Below are positions 7,463-15,162 of a DNA stretch of 64,000 nt, one piece after another (positions within the stretch are counted from its first letter, which is position 1; the number at the start of each line of letters is the position of its first letter). The DNA lies in contig NZ_ASJB01000045.1 in assembly GCF_000478275.1 (NCBI RefSeq), forward strand, positions 124,001 to 188,000, read 5' to 3'. The stretch comes from Amycolatopsis orientalis DSM 40040 = KCTC 9412 (GTDB taxonomy: Bacteria > Actinomycetota > Actinomycetes > Mycobacteriales > Pseudonocardiaceae). Position numbers and translations under genes: made by a program. The notes beneath the pieces were generated by a model. That model made no database searches. It worked only from the letters and a program-made list of their open reading frames with translations, and was not told the DNA's origin.

Positions 7463-8355
7463 GGGGCGCGCAAGAGTTCGATCACCGGGGCGAGTGCCTC
7501 CATATTGTGTTCCAGCACGGTGAAATAGCTGAACCCGTACCGCTCGCGATGCGCCAGGAACTGTTCGGCGATCTGCTCGTGCGTGCCGACGAGCGCCGTC
7601 GGCAGAACGGCGAGCTGGTCGACGCTCAATTGCCCCTTGACGAGTTCGCGCAGATTCTCCAGCCCCTTCTGCCGGTCCTCGACCACCGCGACGAAATGCG
7701 GGAGGAGGTTCAATTCCACGTCGCGGCCGTTCAGTTTCCCGCGGACGAAGTCCACCCGTTCCGCGATTCCGTCCGCGTCGTCGGGTGCCAGCGCGCCGCC
7801 GTCGGGAACGGCCTTCGTGCCGGTGAATCCGATGATGTCGGCGTGCTCAGCGGCGAGGCCCAGCAGCCTGTCACCGCGACCGGCGATCATCAGCGGCGGC
7901 CCCGGTTTCTGCACGGTCTCCGGTTTGTGGGCTTCGTCCGCATAGAGCCGTTTGAGTTCTTTGATGGTGTGTTCGAGATGGTCGACGCGCCGGCCGGCGC
8001 GCGGGAATTCCAGCCCCGCCGCTTCGAATTCGGACTTCACGTATCCGGCACCGAGGCCGAGTTCCAGCCTGCCTTCGGTGAACTGGTCCGTGCCGGTGAC
8101 GTCACGGGCGAGCAGCACGGGATTGTAGAAGGCGGTGTTGATGACGAAGGTGTTGAGCCGCACCCGCTCGGTCACCTCGGCGGCGAGTACGAGCGCGGGA
8201 AAGGGCGGCGCCATCCCGAGATGGTCCGCGGCGCCGACGACGTCGAAGCCGAGATCCTCGGCCTTGCGGCATTTCCCGACCCACGCCGCGCGACTCTCGG
8301 GGACGATCATGTTGACCCCGAACTTGAACGGCTTGGGCTTCCCTCCAGTGGTCAT
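7459..8355 (-). CDS. LLM-class F420-dependent oxidoreductase
   Basis: This 298-residue protein of the luciferase-like monooxygenase superfamily is predicted to be a soluble TIM-barrel enzyme using reduced F420. Family features include the N-terminal barrel strand KFGVNMI, CRKAEDLGFDVVGAADH, TFVINTAFYNPVLLARDV, the GRLELGLGAGY segment, and PLMIAGRGDRLLGLAAEHADIIG. It resembles the actinobacterial F420 subfamily typified by MSMEG_2516. It is the first gene of an operon with an ABC ATPase and a membrane protein, coupled by ATGA. The substrate is not deducible. Confidence 0.8.
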   Translation of the reverse strand: MTTGGKPKPFKFGVNMIVPESRAAWVGKCRKAEDLGFDVVGAADHLGMAPPFPALVLAAEVTERVRLNTFVINTAFYNPVLLARDVTGTDQFTEGRLELGLGAGYVKSEFEAAGLEFPRAGRRVDHLEHTIKELKRLYADEAHKPETVQKPGPPLMIAGRGDRLLGLAAEHADIIGFTGTKAVPDGGALAPDDADGIAERVDFVRGKLNGRDVELNLLPHFVAVVEDRQKGLENLRELVKGQLSVDQLAVLPTALVGTHEQIAEQFLAHRERYGFSYFTVLEHNMEALAPVIELLRAP

Positions 8356-8382
8356 GAGATCACGTTACCCAGCGCGAAAGAA

Positions 8383-8424
8383 GAAGGCCTCATCCTCTGG
8401 CATGACCATGAGGATGAGGCCTTC
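8383..8424 (-). terminator. intrinsic terminator of pckG
   Basis: A 15-bp perfect stem (8383-8397 with 8410-8424, 12-nt loop) lies just past the pckG stop codon. On the minus strand it is followed by a short T-rich run. It separates pckG from the downstream LLM operon. Confidence 0.85.
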
Positions 8425-8438
8425 TCCGGTGTTCTCGA

Positions 8439-10262
8439 TCAGCCGAGACGCTGCTTCAGCGCGTCCAGCTCGTCACGCAGCGAAGCCGGGACCTTGTCGC
8501 CGATCTTCTCGAACCACTCCTCGATCAGCGGCAGTTCCTGGCGCCACTCGTCGGCGGAGACGTCCAGCGCGGCCTGGATGTCGGCCAGCGGCTCCTTGAG
8601 GCCCTCGGTGTCGAGGTCCTCGGCGTTCGGCACGAAACCGACCGGGGTCTCCTTCGCGTTGCCCTTGCCCTCGACGCGGTCGATGACCCACTTCAGGATC
8701 CGCGAGTTCTCGCCGAATCCCGGCCACAGGAAGCGACCGTCGTCGCCGCGGCGGAACCAGTTGACGTAGAAGATCTTCGGCAGCTTGTTCGCGTCGGCGT
8801 TCTTGCCGAGGTCCAGCCAGTGCTTGAAGTAGTCACCGGCGTGGTAGCCGAGGAACGGCAGCATGGCCATCGGGTCGCGGCGCACGTTGCCGACCGCGCC
8901 GGCGGCGGCCGCGGTGGTCTCCGACGACATGGTGGCGCCCATGAACACGCCGTGCTGCCAGTCACGGGCCTCGTTCACCAGCGGGACCGTGGTCTTGCGG
9001 CGGCCGCCGAACAGGATCGCCGAGATCGGCACGCCCTGCGGGTCGTCCCACTCCGGCGCGAGGATCGGGCACTGCGACATCGGCGTGCAGTACCGCGAGT
9101 TCGGGTGCGCGGCCTTCTCGTCCGACTCCGGCGTCCAGTCCTGCTTCTTCCAGGAGGTGGCGTGCGCGGGCTTCTCGCCCATGCCCTCCCACCAGACGTC
9201 ACCGTCGTCGGTGAGCGCGACGTTCGTGTAGACCGTGTTGCCCTTTTCGATGGTGCGCATCGCGTTGGGGTTGGTGTGCCAGTCGGTGCCCGGTGCGACG
9301 CCGAAGAACCCGAACTCGGGGTTCACCGCGTAGAGACGGCCGTCCTCGCCGAACCGCATCCACGCGATGTCGTCACCGAGGGTTTCGGCGCGCCAGCCGG
9401 GGATGGTCGGCTGCAGCATGGCGAGGTTGGTCTTGCCGCAGGCGCTCGGGAACGCCGCCGCGACGTAGTGGACCTTGTCCTCCGGCGAGATCAGCTTGAG
9501 GATCAGCATGTGCTCGGCCAGCCAGCCCTCGTCACGGGCGATGACCGAACCGATGCGCAGCGAGTAGCACTTCTTGCCGAGCAGCGAGTTGCCGCCGTAG
9601 CCGGAGCCGTAGCTCCAGATCTCCCGGCTCTCGGGGAAGTGCGAGATGTACTTGGTGGTGTTGCACGGCCAGGAGACGTCCTTCTGGCCGGGCTCCAGCG
9701 GGGCGCCGACGGAGTGCAGCGCCGGGACGAACTCGCGCTCGGTGCCGTCCTCGGTGACGAACTTGTCCAGCGCGGCCTTGCCGGCGCGGGTCATCACGCG
9801 CATGGAGGCGACGACGTAGGCGAAGTCGGTGATCTCGATGCCGAGCTTGGGGTCTTCGGCGCCGAGGGGGCCCATGCAGAAGGGGATCACGTACATCGTG
9901 CGACCGCGCATGCACCCGCGGTACAGCTCGGTCATCGTGGCCTTCATCTCGGCCGGGTCCATCCAGTTGTTGGTGGGACCGGCGTCTTCCTCGTTCTCCG
10001 AACAGATGAAGGTGCGCTCTTCGACACGGGCGACGTCATTCGGATCGGAGGCGGCCCAGTACGAGTTCGGCTTGGCGTCGAGCTGCACGAACGTGCCGGC
10101 GGCGACCAGTTCGGCGTTGATACGCGCGGCCTCTTCGTCGGACCCGTCGACCCACACCACACGGTCCGGAGTGGTCAGTTCGGCGACCTCCCGGACCCAG
10201 GACAGCACGCCGCTGTGCGTCGTCGGCGCTTTTTCCAGTCCGGGGATGGCGACTGCGGTCAT
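8439..10262 (-). CDS. pckG: phosphoenolpyruvate carboxykinase (GTP)
   Basis: The 607-residue protein has the normal length for GTP-type PEPCK, which converts oxaloacetate and GTP to PEP, CO2 and GDP in gluconeogenesis. Recognisable segments are the N-terminal [11 protein letters not shown], the [14 protein letters not shown] stretch, the [15 protein letters not shown] region, the GTP-binding P-loop [13 protein letters not shown], and [15 protein letters not shown] at 10262 is preceded by AGGAG at a suitable distance; the longer open frame to 10448 is not needed. It is monocistronic with its own terminator. The leader holds a strong hairpin, and the promoter region has a 10-bp inverted repeat, both candidate control sites. 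Confidence 0.97.
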   Translation of the reverse strand: MTAVAIPGLEKAPTTHSGVLSWVREVAELTTPDRVVWVDGSDEEAARINAELVAAGTFVQLDAKPNSYWAASDPNDVARVEERTFICSENEEDAGPTNNWMDPAEMKATMTELYRGCMRGRTMYVIPFCMGPLGAEDPKLGIEITDFAYVVASMRVMTRAGKAALDKFVTEDGTEREFVPALHSVGAPLEPGQKDVSWPCNTTKYISHFPESREIWSYGSGYGGNSLLGKKCYSLRIGSVIARDEGWLAEHMLILKLISPEDKVHYVAAAFPSACGKTNLAMLQPTIPGWRAETLGDDIAWMRFGEDGRLYAVNPEFGFFGVAPGTDWHTNPNAMRTIEKGNTVYTNVALTDDGDVWWEGMGEKPAHATSWKKQDWTPESDEKAAHPNSRYCTPMSQCPILAPEWDDPQGVPISAILFGGRRKTTVPLVNEARDWQHGVFMGATMSSETTAAAAGAVGNVRRDPMAMLPFLGYHAGDYFKHWLDLGKNADANKLPKIFYVNWFRRGDDGRFLWPGFGENSRILKWVIDRVEGKGNAKETPVGFVPNAEDLDTEGLKEPLADIQAALDVSADEWRQELPLIEEWFEKIGDKVPASLRDELDALKQRLG

Positions 10263-10287
10263 CTCTACTCCTGACTTCCGACGGCAG

Positions 10288-10326
10288 AAGCCCACATCGG
10301 GAACGACGCTGTTCCGATGCGGGCTT
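10288..10326 (-). promoter_or_regulatory. leader hairpin of pckG
   Basis: Two arms of about 16-17 nt (10288-10304 and 10311-10326) are complementary apart from one mismatch and one bulged base. The loop is 6 nt. The hairpin lies about 25-65 nt upstream of the pckG start, ahead of the Shine-Dalgarno, and is not followed by a T-run. It could protect the transcript, bind a regulator or be a weak attenuator. Confidence 0.5.
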
Positions 10327-10474
10327 CGATGCCGGCGACCGAATGGCTTCGCACACCGGCGGGAAGACCGGCGTGCAGGTTTTGGGATTCCCCGAGAGTA
10401 GCCGGATGACCGGCAGGTAACCGAGAGCTGACCTGTCGGTTCTCTCACAAGAACGATAAGGGAATCGATTCAGT

Positions 10475-10514
10475 ATCACCGGAATGGGCCATACGCAAAA
10501 ATTCTTCCGGTGAT
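10475..10514. promoter_or_regulatory. inverted repeat in the pckG promoter region
   Basis: ATCACCGGAA (10475-10484) and TTCCGGTGAT (10505-10514) are perfect 10-bp inverted copies with a 20-nt spacer, about two helical turns. ATCGAT sequences flank the site. The spacing suits a dimeric regulator in the pckG promoter, but no specific regulator can be named. Confidence 0.45.
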
Positions 10515-10552
10515 CGATGGCACAACGCCCGCCCGAATCGGACACGAGAAAA

Positions 10553-10576
10553 CCCGGCACGGGGTCTCGTACCGGG
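10553..10576 (-). terminator. intrinsic terminator downstream of the DUF6802 gene
   Basis: A 9-bp stem with one wobble position (10553-10561 with 10568-10576) is followed on the minus strand by GGGTTTTCTC. It lies beyond the repeat array on the DUF6802 transcript. Confidence 0.6.
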
Positions 10577-10610
10577 CTGTTCTGTGACCAGAATTACATC
10601 AGCGAGTGGC

Positions 10611-10689
10611 CGAAGGGGACTTTCCCCTCATCTCACGCGGTGAAGGGCGCTTTCCTCGCATGCGATGCGGGGAAAGCGCCCTTCACCCC
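10611..10689. repeat. 79-nt A-B-A-B-A structured repeat, copy 1
   Basis: Units of 30, 30 and 19 nt (10611-10640, 10641-10670, 10671-10689) follow the pattern GAAGG..CTTTC / CGCAT..ATGCGG. The second A-B-A forms a near-perfect 23-bp hairpin (10639-10661 with 10665-10687, 3-nt loop). Three further copies of exactly 79 nt occur in this window at 19238, 49454 and 57520. Confidence 0.85.
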
Positions 10690-10733
10690 GGAGCGCTAAT
10701 GGATATCCGTATTGGTTTAGTCCATTTCAGGAT

Positions 10734-11453
10734 TCAGTTGGGGCTGATCCACTGGCCGGTGGCGGAATCGATCTTCGCCACTCCTTCGAGTGTTTCGGTG
10801 CCCGCGCCACCCCACGCCGCGTCGCCTGCCGGGTCACCCACGGCGGCCGGGGTGTTCGCGAAGGCGGAGCCGATGTCCTCATTGACCACACCGCTGTTGG
10901 TCTCGGTCCACTGTCCCGGGCCGGTGTGCTCGTAGGTCTTGGAGTTGCCCGAAGCGTCCGTCTCGACCGCGATGTCGGCATTGCCGTCACCGTCCTTGTC
11001 GGTGAACGCGATCGTGCGGCCGTCCTCGGTCTGGATGACGGCGGTGTCGGGGTTCCCGTCACCGTCGGTGTCGATCGTCGGCGCGCCGACCTCGACGTCA
11101 CCGCTCGGCATGTCGGCGTGCATGGTGCCGCTGGTGCCCGCGTCGGAGCCGTCGGAACCGCTGCCGCCACCGGCTTCGACCCAGGCGCCGGCGGCCTCGT
11201 CGTAGACGGCTTCCTGGACGACCTTGCCGTTCTCGTCGAGCACCGCGTACTGGTCGGCGTCGCCGTCGCCGTCGGTGTCGACGAACGCCTGGCCGGTGCC
11301 GTCGTCGTGCTGGATGACGGCGGCGTCGTTCACGCCGTCCTTGTCGAGGTCGTAGTTGAGCTCGGCCTGGTACTCCTCGCCGTCAACGTGGACCGTGACC
11401 GCCTCCGTGGAGCCCGCCTCGGTGTCCGTGCCGCCGCTCTCGTCGACCCACAT
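10734..11453 (-). CDS. acidic DUF6802-like protein with Asp-rich repeats
   Basis: The 239-residue, very acidic protein contains repeated D-x-D-x-D-G type loops: DLDKDGVNDAAV, DTDGDGDADQYAV, DTDGDGNPDTAV and DKDGDGNADIAV. Each is followed by a short beta segment, resembling dockerin or thrombospondin-type-3 calcium loops. I match it to the actinobacterial DUF6802 family, whose function is not known. There is no signal peptide or membrane segment. The C-terminal third is a looser domain ending ATGQWISPN. It may bind Ca2+. The gene has its own terminator and is not clearly in an operon. Confidence 0.65.
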   Translation of the reverse strand: MWVDESGGTDTEAGSTEAVTVHVDGEEYQAELNYDLDKDGVNDAAVIQHDDGTGQAFVDTDGDGDADQYAVLDENGKVVQEAVYDEAAGAWVEAGGGSGSDGSDAGTSGTMHADMPSGDVEVGAPTIDTDGDGNPDTAVIQTEDGRTIAFTDKDGDGNADIAVETDASGNSKTYEHTGPGQWTETNSGVVNEDIGSAFANTPAAVGDPAGDAAWGGAGTETLEGVAKIDSATGQWISPN

Positions 11454-11545
11454 GGGATAACCCCCTCGTTGACCTGACTGGTGTGTCGAAGCTTATGACT
11501 CACCGTAGGCCCGTTCGGTTCCGGTCCACAACAGGGCCGCCCTGG

Positions 11546-13381
11546 TCAGGCGTCCCGCAGCGACCGGATACGGCCGAGCAGCGCCTCGGCGCGGTCGCGG
11601 CCGTCGGAGACGTCCTTCAGGCGTTTCGCGACGGCCGAGATCTTCTTCGCCCGTTCCTGCGCGCCCATCTTGATCGTCTTGTCGACTTCCTTCAGCTCCG
11701 CCTCGATCGCGTCGATACGGCGGCCGAGGGCTTCGTCGAGCGCCATCGACAGCTGCTGTTCGGCCTCGATCAGCTGTTCGGCGACGAGCTGGTCCAGTGT
11801 GGACCGCGCGTCGGCGATCGCCTCGACCAGCCACTGCTTCATATGCTGCTTGTCGGAGGCGTGCTTGCGGGTCCGCGCCATCCACCAGCCGGCGCCGAGA
11901 CCGATGATGATCGTGGCAGGCAGGATCACCGGGTTCAGGATCGCGACGCCCGCCAAGGGCAGCGCGGCGACCTTCCCGGCGCCGAGACCGCCGGAAACAC
12001 CCATGAAGATGAGCAGTTTGTCTTCGGCCGTCGGCGGCTTCTTGTCCGGCGGCCGCAGCACCACCGGCGGACCGCCCGCCCTGGCGAACTGACCGCGGAT
12101 GATGTCGAGCTCCTCGGCCGAGAACAGCTCAGAGAGCGCGACGTTGGTGACCTGGTTGAGCCGCTGGGAGAGCAGCATGGAGATCCGCTGCGACGTCGTC
12201 TGCAGCGCGATGTCCACCTGCTGCGGCAGCGCGGCGAGATCATCCCGCTTCGCGCCGTCGATGCGCTGGCGGAAGTGCGTCGACGCGTCGCGCATCTGCC
12301 TGCTGGTCTCGTGCCCGACCTCGACGCGGGTCCGCTGGATCTCCGCGCGCAGTTTCAGCTGCCAGCCCCGCGTCGAAGACCGGCGTTCGGTGGTGAGGTC
12401 GTCGCGGCGCTGGCGCAGCTGTTCCGCCTCGGCCTCACCGGCCGACAGCGCACGGCTTTCCGCCTGCAGCTTCGCCTTGAGTTCGGCGAGCGCGCTCGAC
12501 AGCGCGCGCAGGGTGTTGGCCTCGCCCAGCATCGCCGAGCGGCCGACCAGCATTTCCTGCAACGCGCCCTGGAGCGCGGCGATACCGGCCTTCTCCCGCA
12601 GCATCATGGCCATCTGCTCGTTCGGCGCCTTGGCCGCCGTCTCGAACATGCGCGCGGACACCGGGTGAAAGACCGCGTCGGCGAACCGGGGAGCGTGCTC
12701 GGCGAGCAGCCGCCGGTCGGCTTCGAGGACCTCGCGCCAGCCGCGGAACTGGTCGGTCTTGGTCAGCGCGAACAGCACGGTCTCGACACGCTCGCCCATG
12801 TCGTGCAGGAACTGCAGTTCCTGTGCCGTGAACGGGGAGGAGGCATCGACGACGAACAGCAGCGCGGTGGCCCCGGCGGCCGCCTCCTTCGCCAGCTCGC
12901 CGTGCATCGAGTCGAGCCCGCCGACACCGGGGGTGTCCACAATGGACACGCGTTCGAGCAGCGGGACCGGGCCGGAGACCTCGACGTAGCGCGGCGGGAT
13001 CTGCCCCTCGGGCAGTTCGTGCGCGGCCGAGACCCACCGGATCAGGTCGTTCAGATTGATCGGCACCGGAGCCAGCTGCCCCGGATAGCAGGCCTGCGCG
13101 GACCACTGCTCGGCGTGCTCGAAGACGAGGTACGTCGCCGTGGCGACGTCGGCGTCCACAGGGGACAGTCCCGGCATGGAGAGGAGCGCGTTCACGAGCG
13201 AGCTCTTGCCGCGGTTGGTCTCGCCGACCACCACGACCGACGGCTTCTTCGGCCGGGCCTTCCGGATGTCCTCGACCCACTTCGCGGCCTGCGGATCGGC
13301 TTCGCGGACGACCGTGAGGAGCTGTTCTCGCGTGCTCTTCACGACCGCGGGCAGGCCTGCCGCCGCGCTCGGAGCGGTCAC
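11546..13381 (-). CDS. dynamin-family GTPase
   Basis: The 611-residue protein has an N-terminal GTPase domain with G1 GETNRGKSS (53-61), G3 VDTPGVGG and G4 TKTD. A long helical region predicted to form coiled coils follows, then a hydrophobic hairpin near residues 470-505 (VAALPLAGVAILNPVILPA), as in membrane-remodelling bacterial dynamins. Such proteins act at the inner face of the plasma membrane; Streptomyces DynA/DynB stabilise sporulation septa and mycobacterial IniA remodels membranes. It is coupled by GTGA to the GrpE-like gene upstream and lies near a second dynamin gene at 15163-16731. Confidence 0.85.
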   Translation of the reverse strand: MTAPSAAAGLPAVVKSTREQLLTVVREADPQAAKWVEDIRKARPKKPSVVVVGETNRGKSSLVNALLSMPGLSPVDADVATATYLVFEHAEQWSAQACYPGQLAPVPINLNDLIRWVSAAHELPEGQIPPRYVEVSGPVPLLERVSIVDTPGVGGLDSMHGELAKEAAAGATALLFVVDASSPFTAQELQFLHDMGERVETVLFALTKTDQFRGWREVLEADRRLLAEHAPRFADAVFHPVSARMFETAAKAPNEQMAMMLREKAGIAALQGALQEMLVGRSAMLGEANTLRALSSALAELKAKLQAESRALSAGEAEAEQLRQRRDDLTTERRSSTRGWQLKLRAEIQRTRVEVGHETSRQMRDASTHFRQRIDGAKRDDLAALPQQVDIALQTTSQRISMLLSQRLNQVTNVALSELFSAEELDIIRGQFARAGGPPVVLRPPDKKPPTAEDKLLIFMGVSGGLGAGKVAALPLAGVAILNPVILPATIIIGLGAGWWMARTRKHASDKQHMKQWLVEAIADARSTLDQLVAEQLIEAEQQLSMALDEALGRRIDAIEAELKEVDKTIKMGAQERAKKISAVAKRLKDVSDGRDRAEALLGRIRSLRDA

Positions 13382-13884
13382 TGGGCCTTCTTCGCGTAGA
13401 CGATGACGATCGGCGCGCGCAGGACCCGGTCGTGATCGGCGAAGCCGACGACCTCGGTCTCCGCGACGAGCCCTTCGAGTGCCGGATCCTCGGTCGCGAC
13501 CGCGCCGCCCGCCTCGTGCACGGCGGGGTCGAACCGCTCGCCGTCCGGGCGCAGGGCACGGACACCGATACCGGCGAGACCGTGTTCGAGCCGCTCGACG
13601 ACGCCACCGCTGCGGGCGCGATCGAGGGCGTACAGGCAGAGCTGGATCAGCGCCTGCCGGTCGGCGAGAGCCTGTTCGAGGTCGGCCGGACCCGTGGTCG
13701 TGGACTCCACATCGGTCTTCGACGCGACCACGACGGTCTCGGTTCCCTCGGCGGGCAAAGTCTCTCCGGCGGCTTCGGCGATGATCGCCGCCGCGATCTG
13801 GCCGGTCGGCACGTCGTCCGGATTCACCTCTTCGATGTCCACAGTCTCGACGGCCTTCTTACGCAGCCACGCTCCCACCCGCAC
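13378..13884 (-). CDS. GrpE-like protein
   Basis: The 168-residue protein has an acidic N-terminal region, a central helix (about 65-95, ADLEQALADRQALIQLCLYALDRAR) and a C-terminal beta-rich part. That part contains GIGVRALRPDGERFDPAVHEA and ends VLRAPIVIVYAKK. This order matches GrpE, the nucleotide-exchange factor of DnaK, but it is divergent and is not next to dnaK. Short GrpE-like proteins encoded beside dynamin GTPases occur in other actinobacteria, where I presume they serve an Hsp70-like partner. It is coupled to the downstream dynamin gene. Confidence 0.65.
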   Translation of the reverse strand: MRVGAWLRKKAVETVDIEEVNPDDVPTGQIAAAIIAEAAGETLPAEGTETVVVASKTDVESTTTGPADLEQALADRQALIQLCLYALDRARSGGVVERLEHGLAGIGVRALRPDGERFDPAVHEAGGAVATEDPALEGLVAETEVVGFADHDRVLRAPIVIVYAKKAQ

Positions 13885-13893
13885 CGACCCCCG

Positions 13894-14574
13894 TCACTGA
13901 TGTCCCGGGCTTCCCGATCGGCCCGGAGAGATTTCACCAGTGTCGGATACTTCTCCGTCGTCCGGGGGCTGAATCGGCAGAACGGGGCGGAGGAATCTGG
14001 TGATCAGCTCCTTCATCACCGCGAGTTCCGCCGTCGGATCAAGGTCCGGTTCCAGAATCACGCGTGAGAGCGGTGCGTCGACCAACGCGACCAGCCAGCT
14101 GGCCGCCACCTTCGGTTCGAGGCCGGGGTCGATCCGGCCCGCTTCCACCGCCCGCTTCACGATGCCGACGAGACCGTCGCGCAGGCCGCGGTCGTTGCCC
14201 TGGACGAGTTCGGCCAGTTCGGCGTCGCGGGAGCACTGCGCTGCGACCTCGAGGACGAGCTTGGCCGCCACCGGATGCAGAAGCTGTTCGGACACGTGGG
14301 CGATGACGTGGAGGATGGCCTCCCACGGGTCTTCGATCCCCCTGGCGGCAGCGAGCAGGGCCGCGGTCTCGTCGGCGTCCTGTTCGAAGATGCCGACGAA
14401 CACCGCGCGCTTGTTCGGAAAGTAGTGGAACAGGCTGCCGGTGCTGATCCCGGCCGCGCGGCAGATCTCCGCCGTCGTCGTCTTCTCGAAGCCCTTCATC
14501 GCGAAGCAGCCCGCGGCGGCGTCGAGGATCGCGCGGCGCTTCGCCTCGTGTTTGGCCGGGTCGACCGTCCTCAT
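13894..14574 (-). CDS. TetR-family transcriptional regulator
   Basis: The 226-residue regulator has an N-terminal HTH (KRRAILDAAAGCFAMKGFEKTT, then ICRAAGISTGSLFHYFPNK; about residues 11-54) and a larger ligand-binding helical domain. ATG at 14574 overlaps the stop of the YqeB-like gene by ATGA, which fixes the start. The operon promoter contains a 14-bp palindrome at 15065-15078, the probable autoregulatory operator. The neighbouring YqeB-like gene is the obvious target. The ligand is unknown. Confidence 0.85.
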   Translation of the reverse strand: MRTVDPAKHEAKRRAILDAAAGCFAMKGFEKTTTAEICRAAGISTGSLFHYFPNKRAVFVGIFEQDADETAALLAAARGIEDPWEAILHVIAHVSEQLLHPVAAKLVLEVAAQCSRDAELAELVQGNDRGLRDGLVGIVKRAVEAGRIDPGLEPKVAASWLVALVDAPLSRVILEPDLDPTAELAVMKELITRFLRPVLPIQPPDDGEVSDTGEISPGRSGSPGHQ

Positions 14575-15050
14575 TTCACCGCCGGCGGCTCGTCGCGCCA
14601 GGGATGGCCGTGGTCGAGAAGGGCCTTGGCGACGGCTTGGCGATCGACGTCGGCCTTCTCCCGCACCAGTTCCCGGCCGTCGGCGGCGAGCAGGACGAGT
14701 TCCTTGCCGTCGAAGAAGACAGCCTCGAGTTCGGCCTCGAAGGCGCGGGTGCGGCCCTCCTTGAGCAGGGTGATGCGGGACGGCGTCACCTTGACGATGA
14801 GCCGCTCGTGCGCCCAGACGCCCGCGAACAGCAGGCCGAGCACCAGGCCGGCGCCGATCCCGGCGATCGCACCCCAGGGCCGGGGGATGTCCGAGACGAG
14901 CTGGAACGGGCCCTTGAACGGGACCCAGCTCAGGGAGACCACCCAGCCCGAGATCGACTGGAGGAACCACCCGAGCGCGGCGCCGGCCACGGGGCAACCG
15001 AGCCAGGAGGCCGTACGCAGCCACTGGGGCTCGTCGACGATCGTTTCCAT
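14571..15050 (-). CDS. YqeB-like membrane protein with PH-like domain
   Basis: The 159-residue protein has two hydrophobic segments (about residues 15-40 and 60-82). A PH-like beta domain follows (LIVKVTPSRITLLKEGRTRAF, AVFFDGKELVLLAADGREL) with a C-terminal helix. It resembles the YqeB family found in actinobacteria, whose function is not established. It is the first gene of a two-gene unit with a TetR regulator, overlapping by 4 bp, so it is probably self-controlled through that regulator. Confidence 0.65.
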   Translation of the reverse strand: METIVDEPQWLRTASWLGCPVAGAALGWFLQSISGWVVSLSWVPFKGPFQLVSDIPRPWGAIAGIGAGLVLGLLFAGVWAHERLIVKVTPSRITLLKEGRTRAFEAELEAVFFDGKELVLLAADGRELVREKADVDRQAVAKALLDHGHPWRDEPPAVK

Positions 15051-15064
15051 GCGCCCATTATTAG

Positions 15065-15078
15065 ACCGAGCGCTCGGT
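15065..15078. promoter_or_regulatory. TetR-type operator palindrome upstream of the YqeB-TetR pair
   Basis: ACCGAGCGCTCGGT is a perfect 14-bp palindrome 15-28 nt upstream of the YqeB-like start. The size, symmetry and placement fit autoregulation by the TetR protein encoded in the same unit. Confidence 0.65.
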
Positions 15079-15162
15079 TTATCAATCGCGGGTCGCCTTT
15101 AGCCCGCTAAACGCGACGCGTTTCGCATGAGTCTGGACGCCGGAGGGGCTGGGCGCGGGGGG

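Larger units (their letters stand above)
10263..10733. other. 471-nt intergenic region upstream of pckG
   Basis: The gap holds, in pckG orientation from far to near, a 79-nt repeat element (10611-10689), a minus-strand terminator serving the DUF6802 gene (10553-10576), a 10-bp inverted repeat (10475-10514) in the probable promoter region, and a leader hairpin (10288-10326). I see no credible coding sequence or tRNA in it. Confidence 0.7.

Noticed and set aside
10263..10550. tRNA or riboswitch in the pckG leader
   Set aside because: No cloverleaf, CCA end or known riboswitch core was found; only simple hairpins are visible.
10611..10689. Possible CRISPR array (30-nt units)
   Set aside because: Units are contiguous without unique spacers, are palindromic and truncated to 2.6 copies. 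No cas genes are nearby.
12933..12950. GTGTCC..GGACAC palindrome inside the dynamin gene
   Set aside because: It encodes the G3 segment SIVDTPG of the GTPase; the symmetry is explained by codons.
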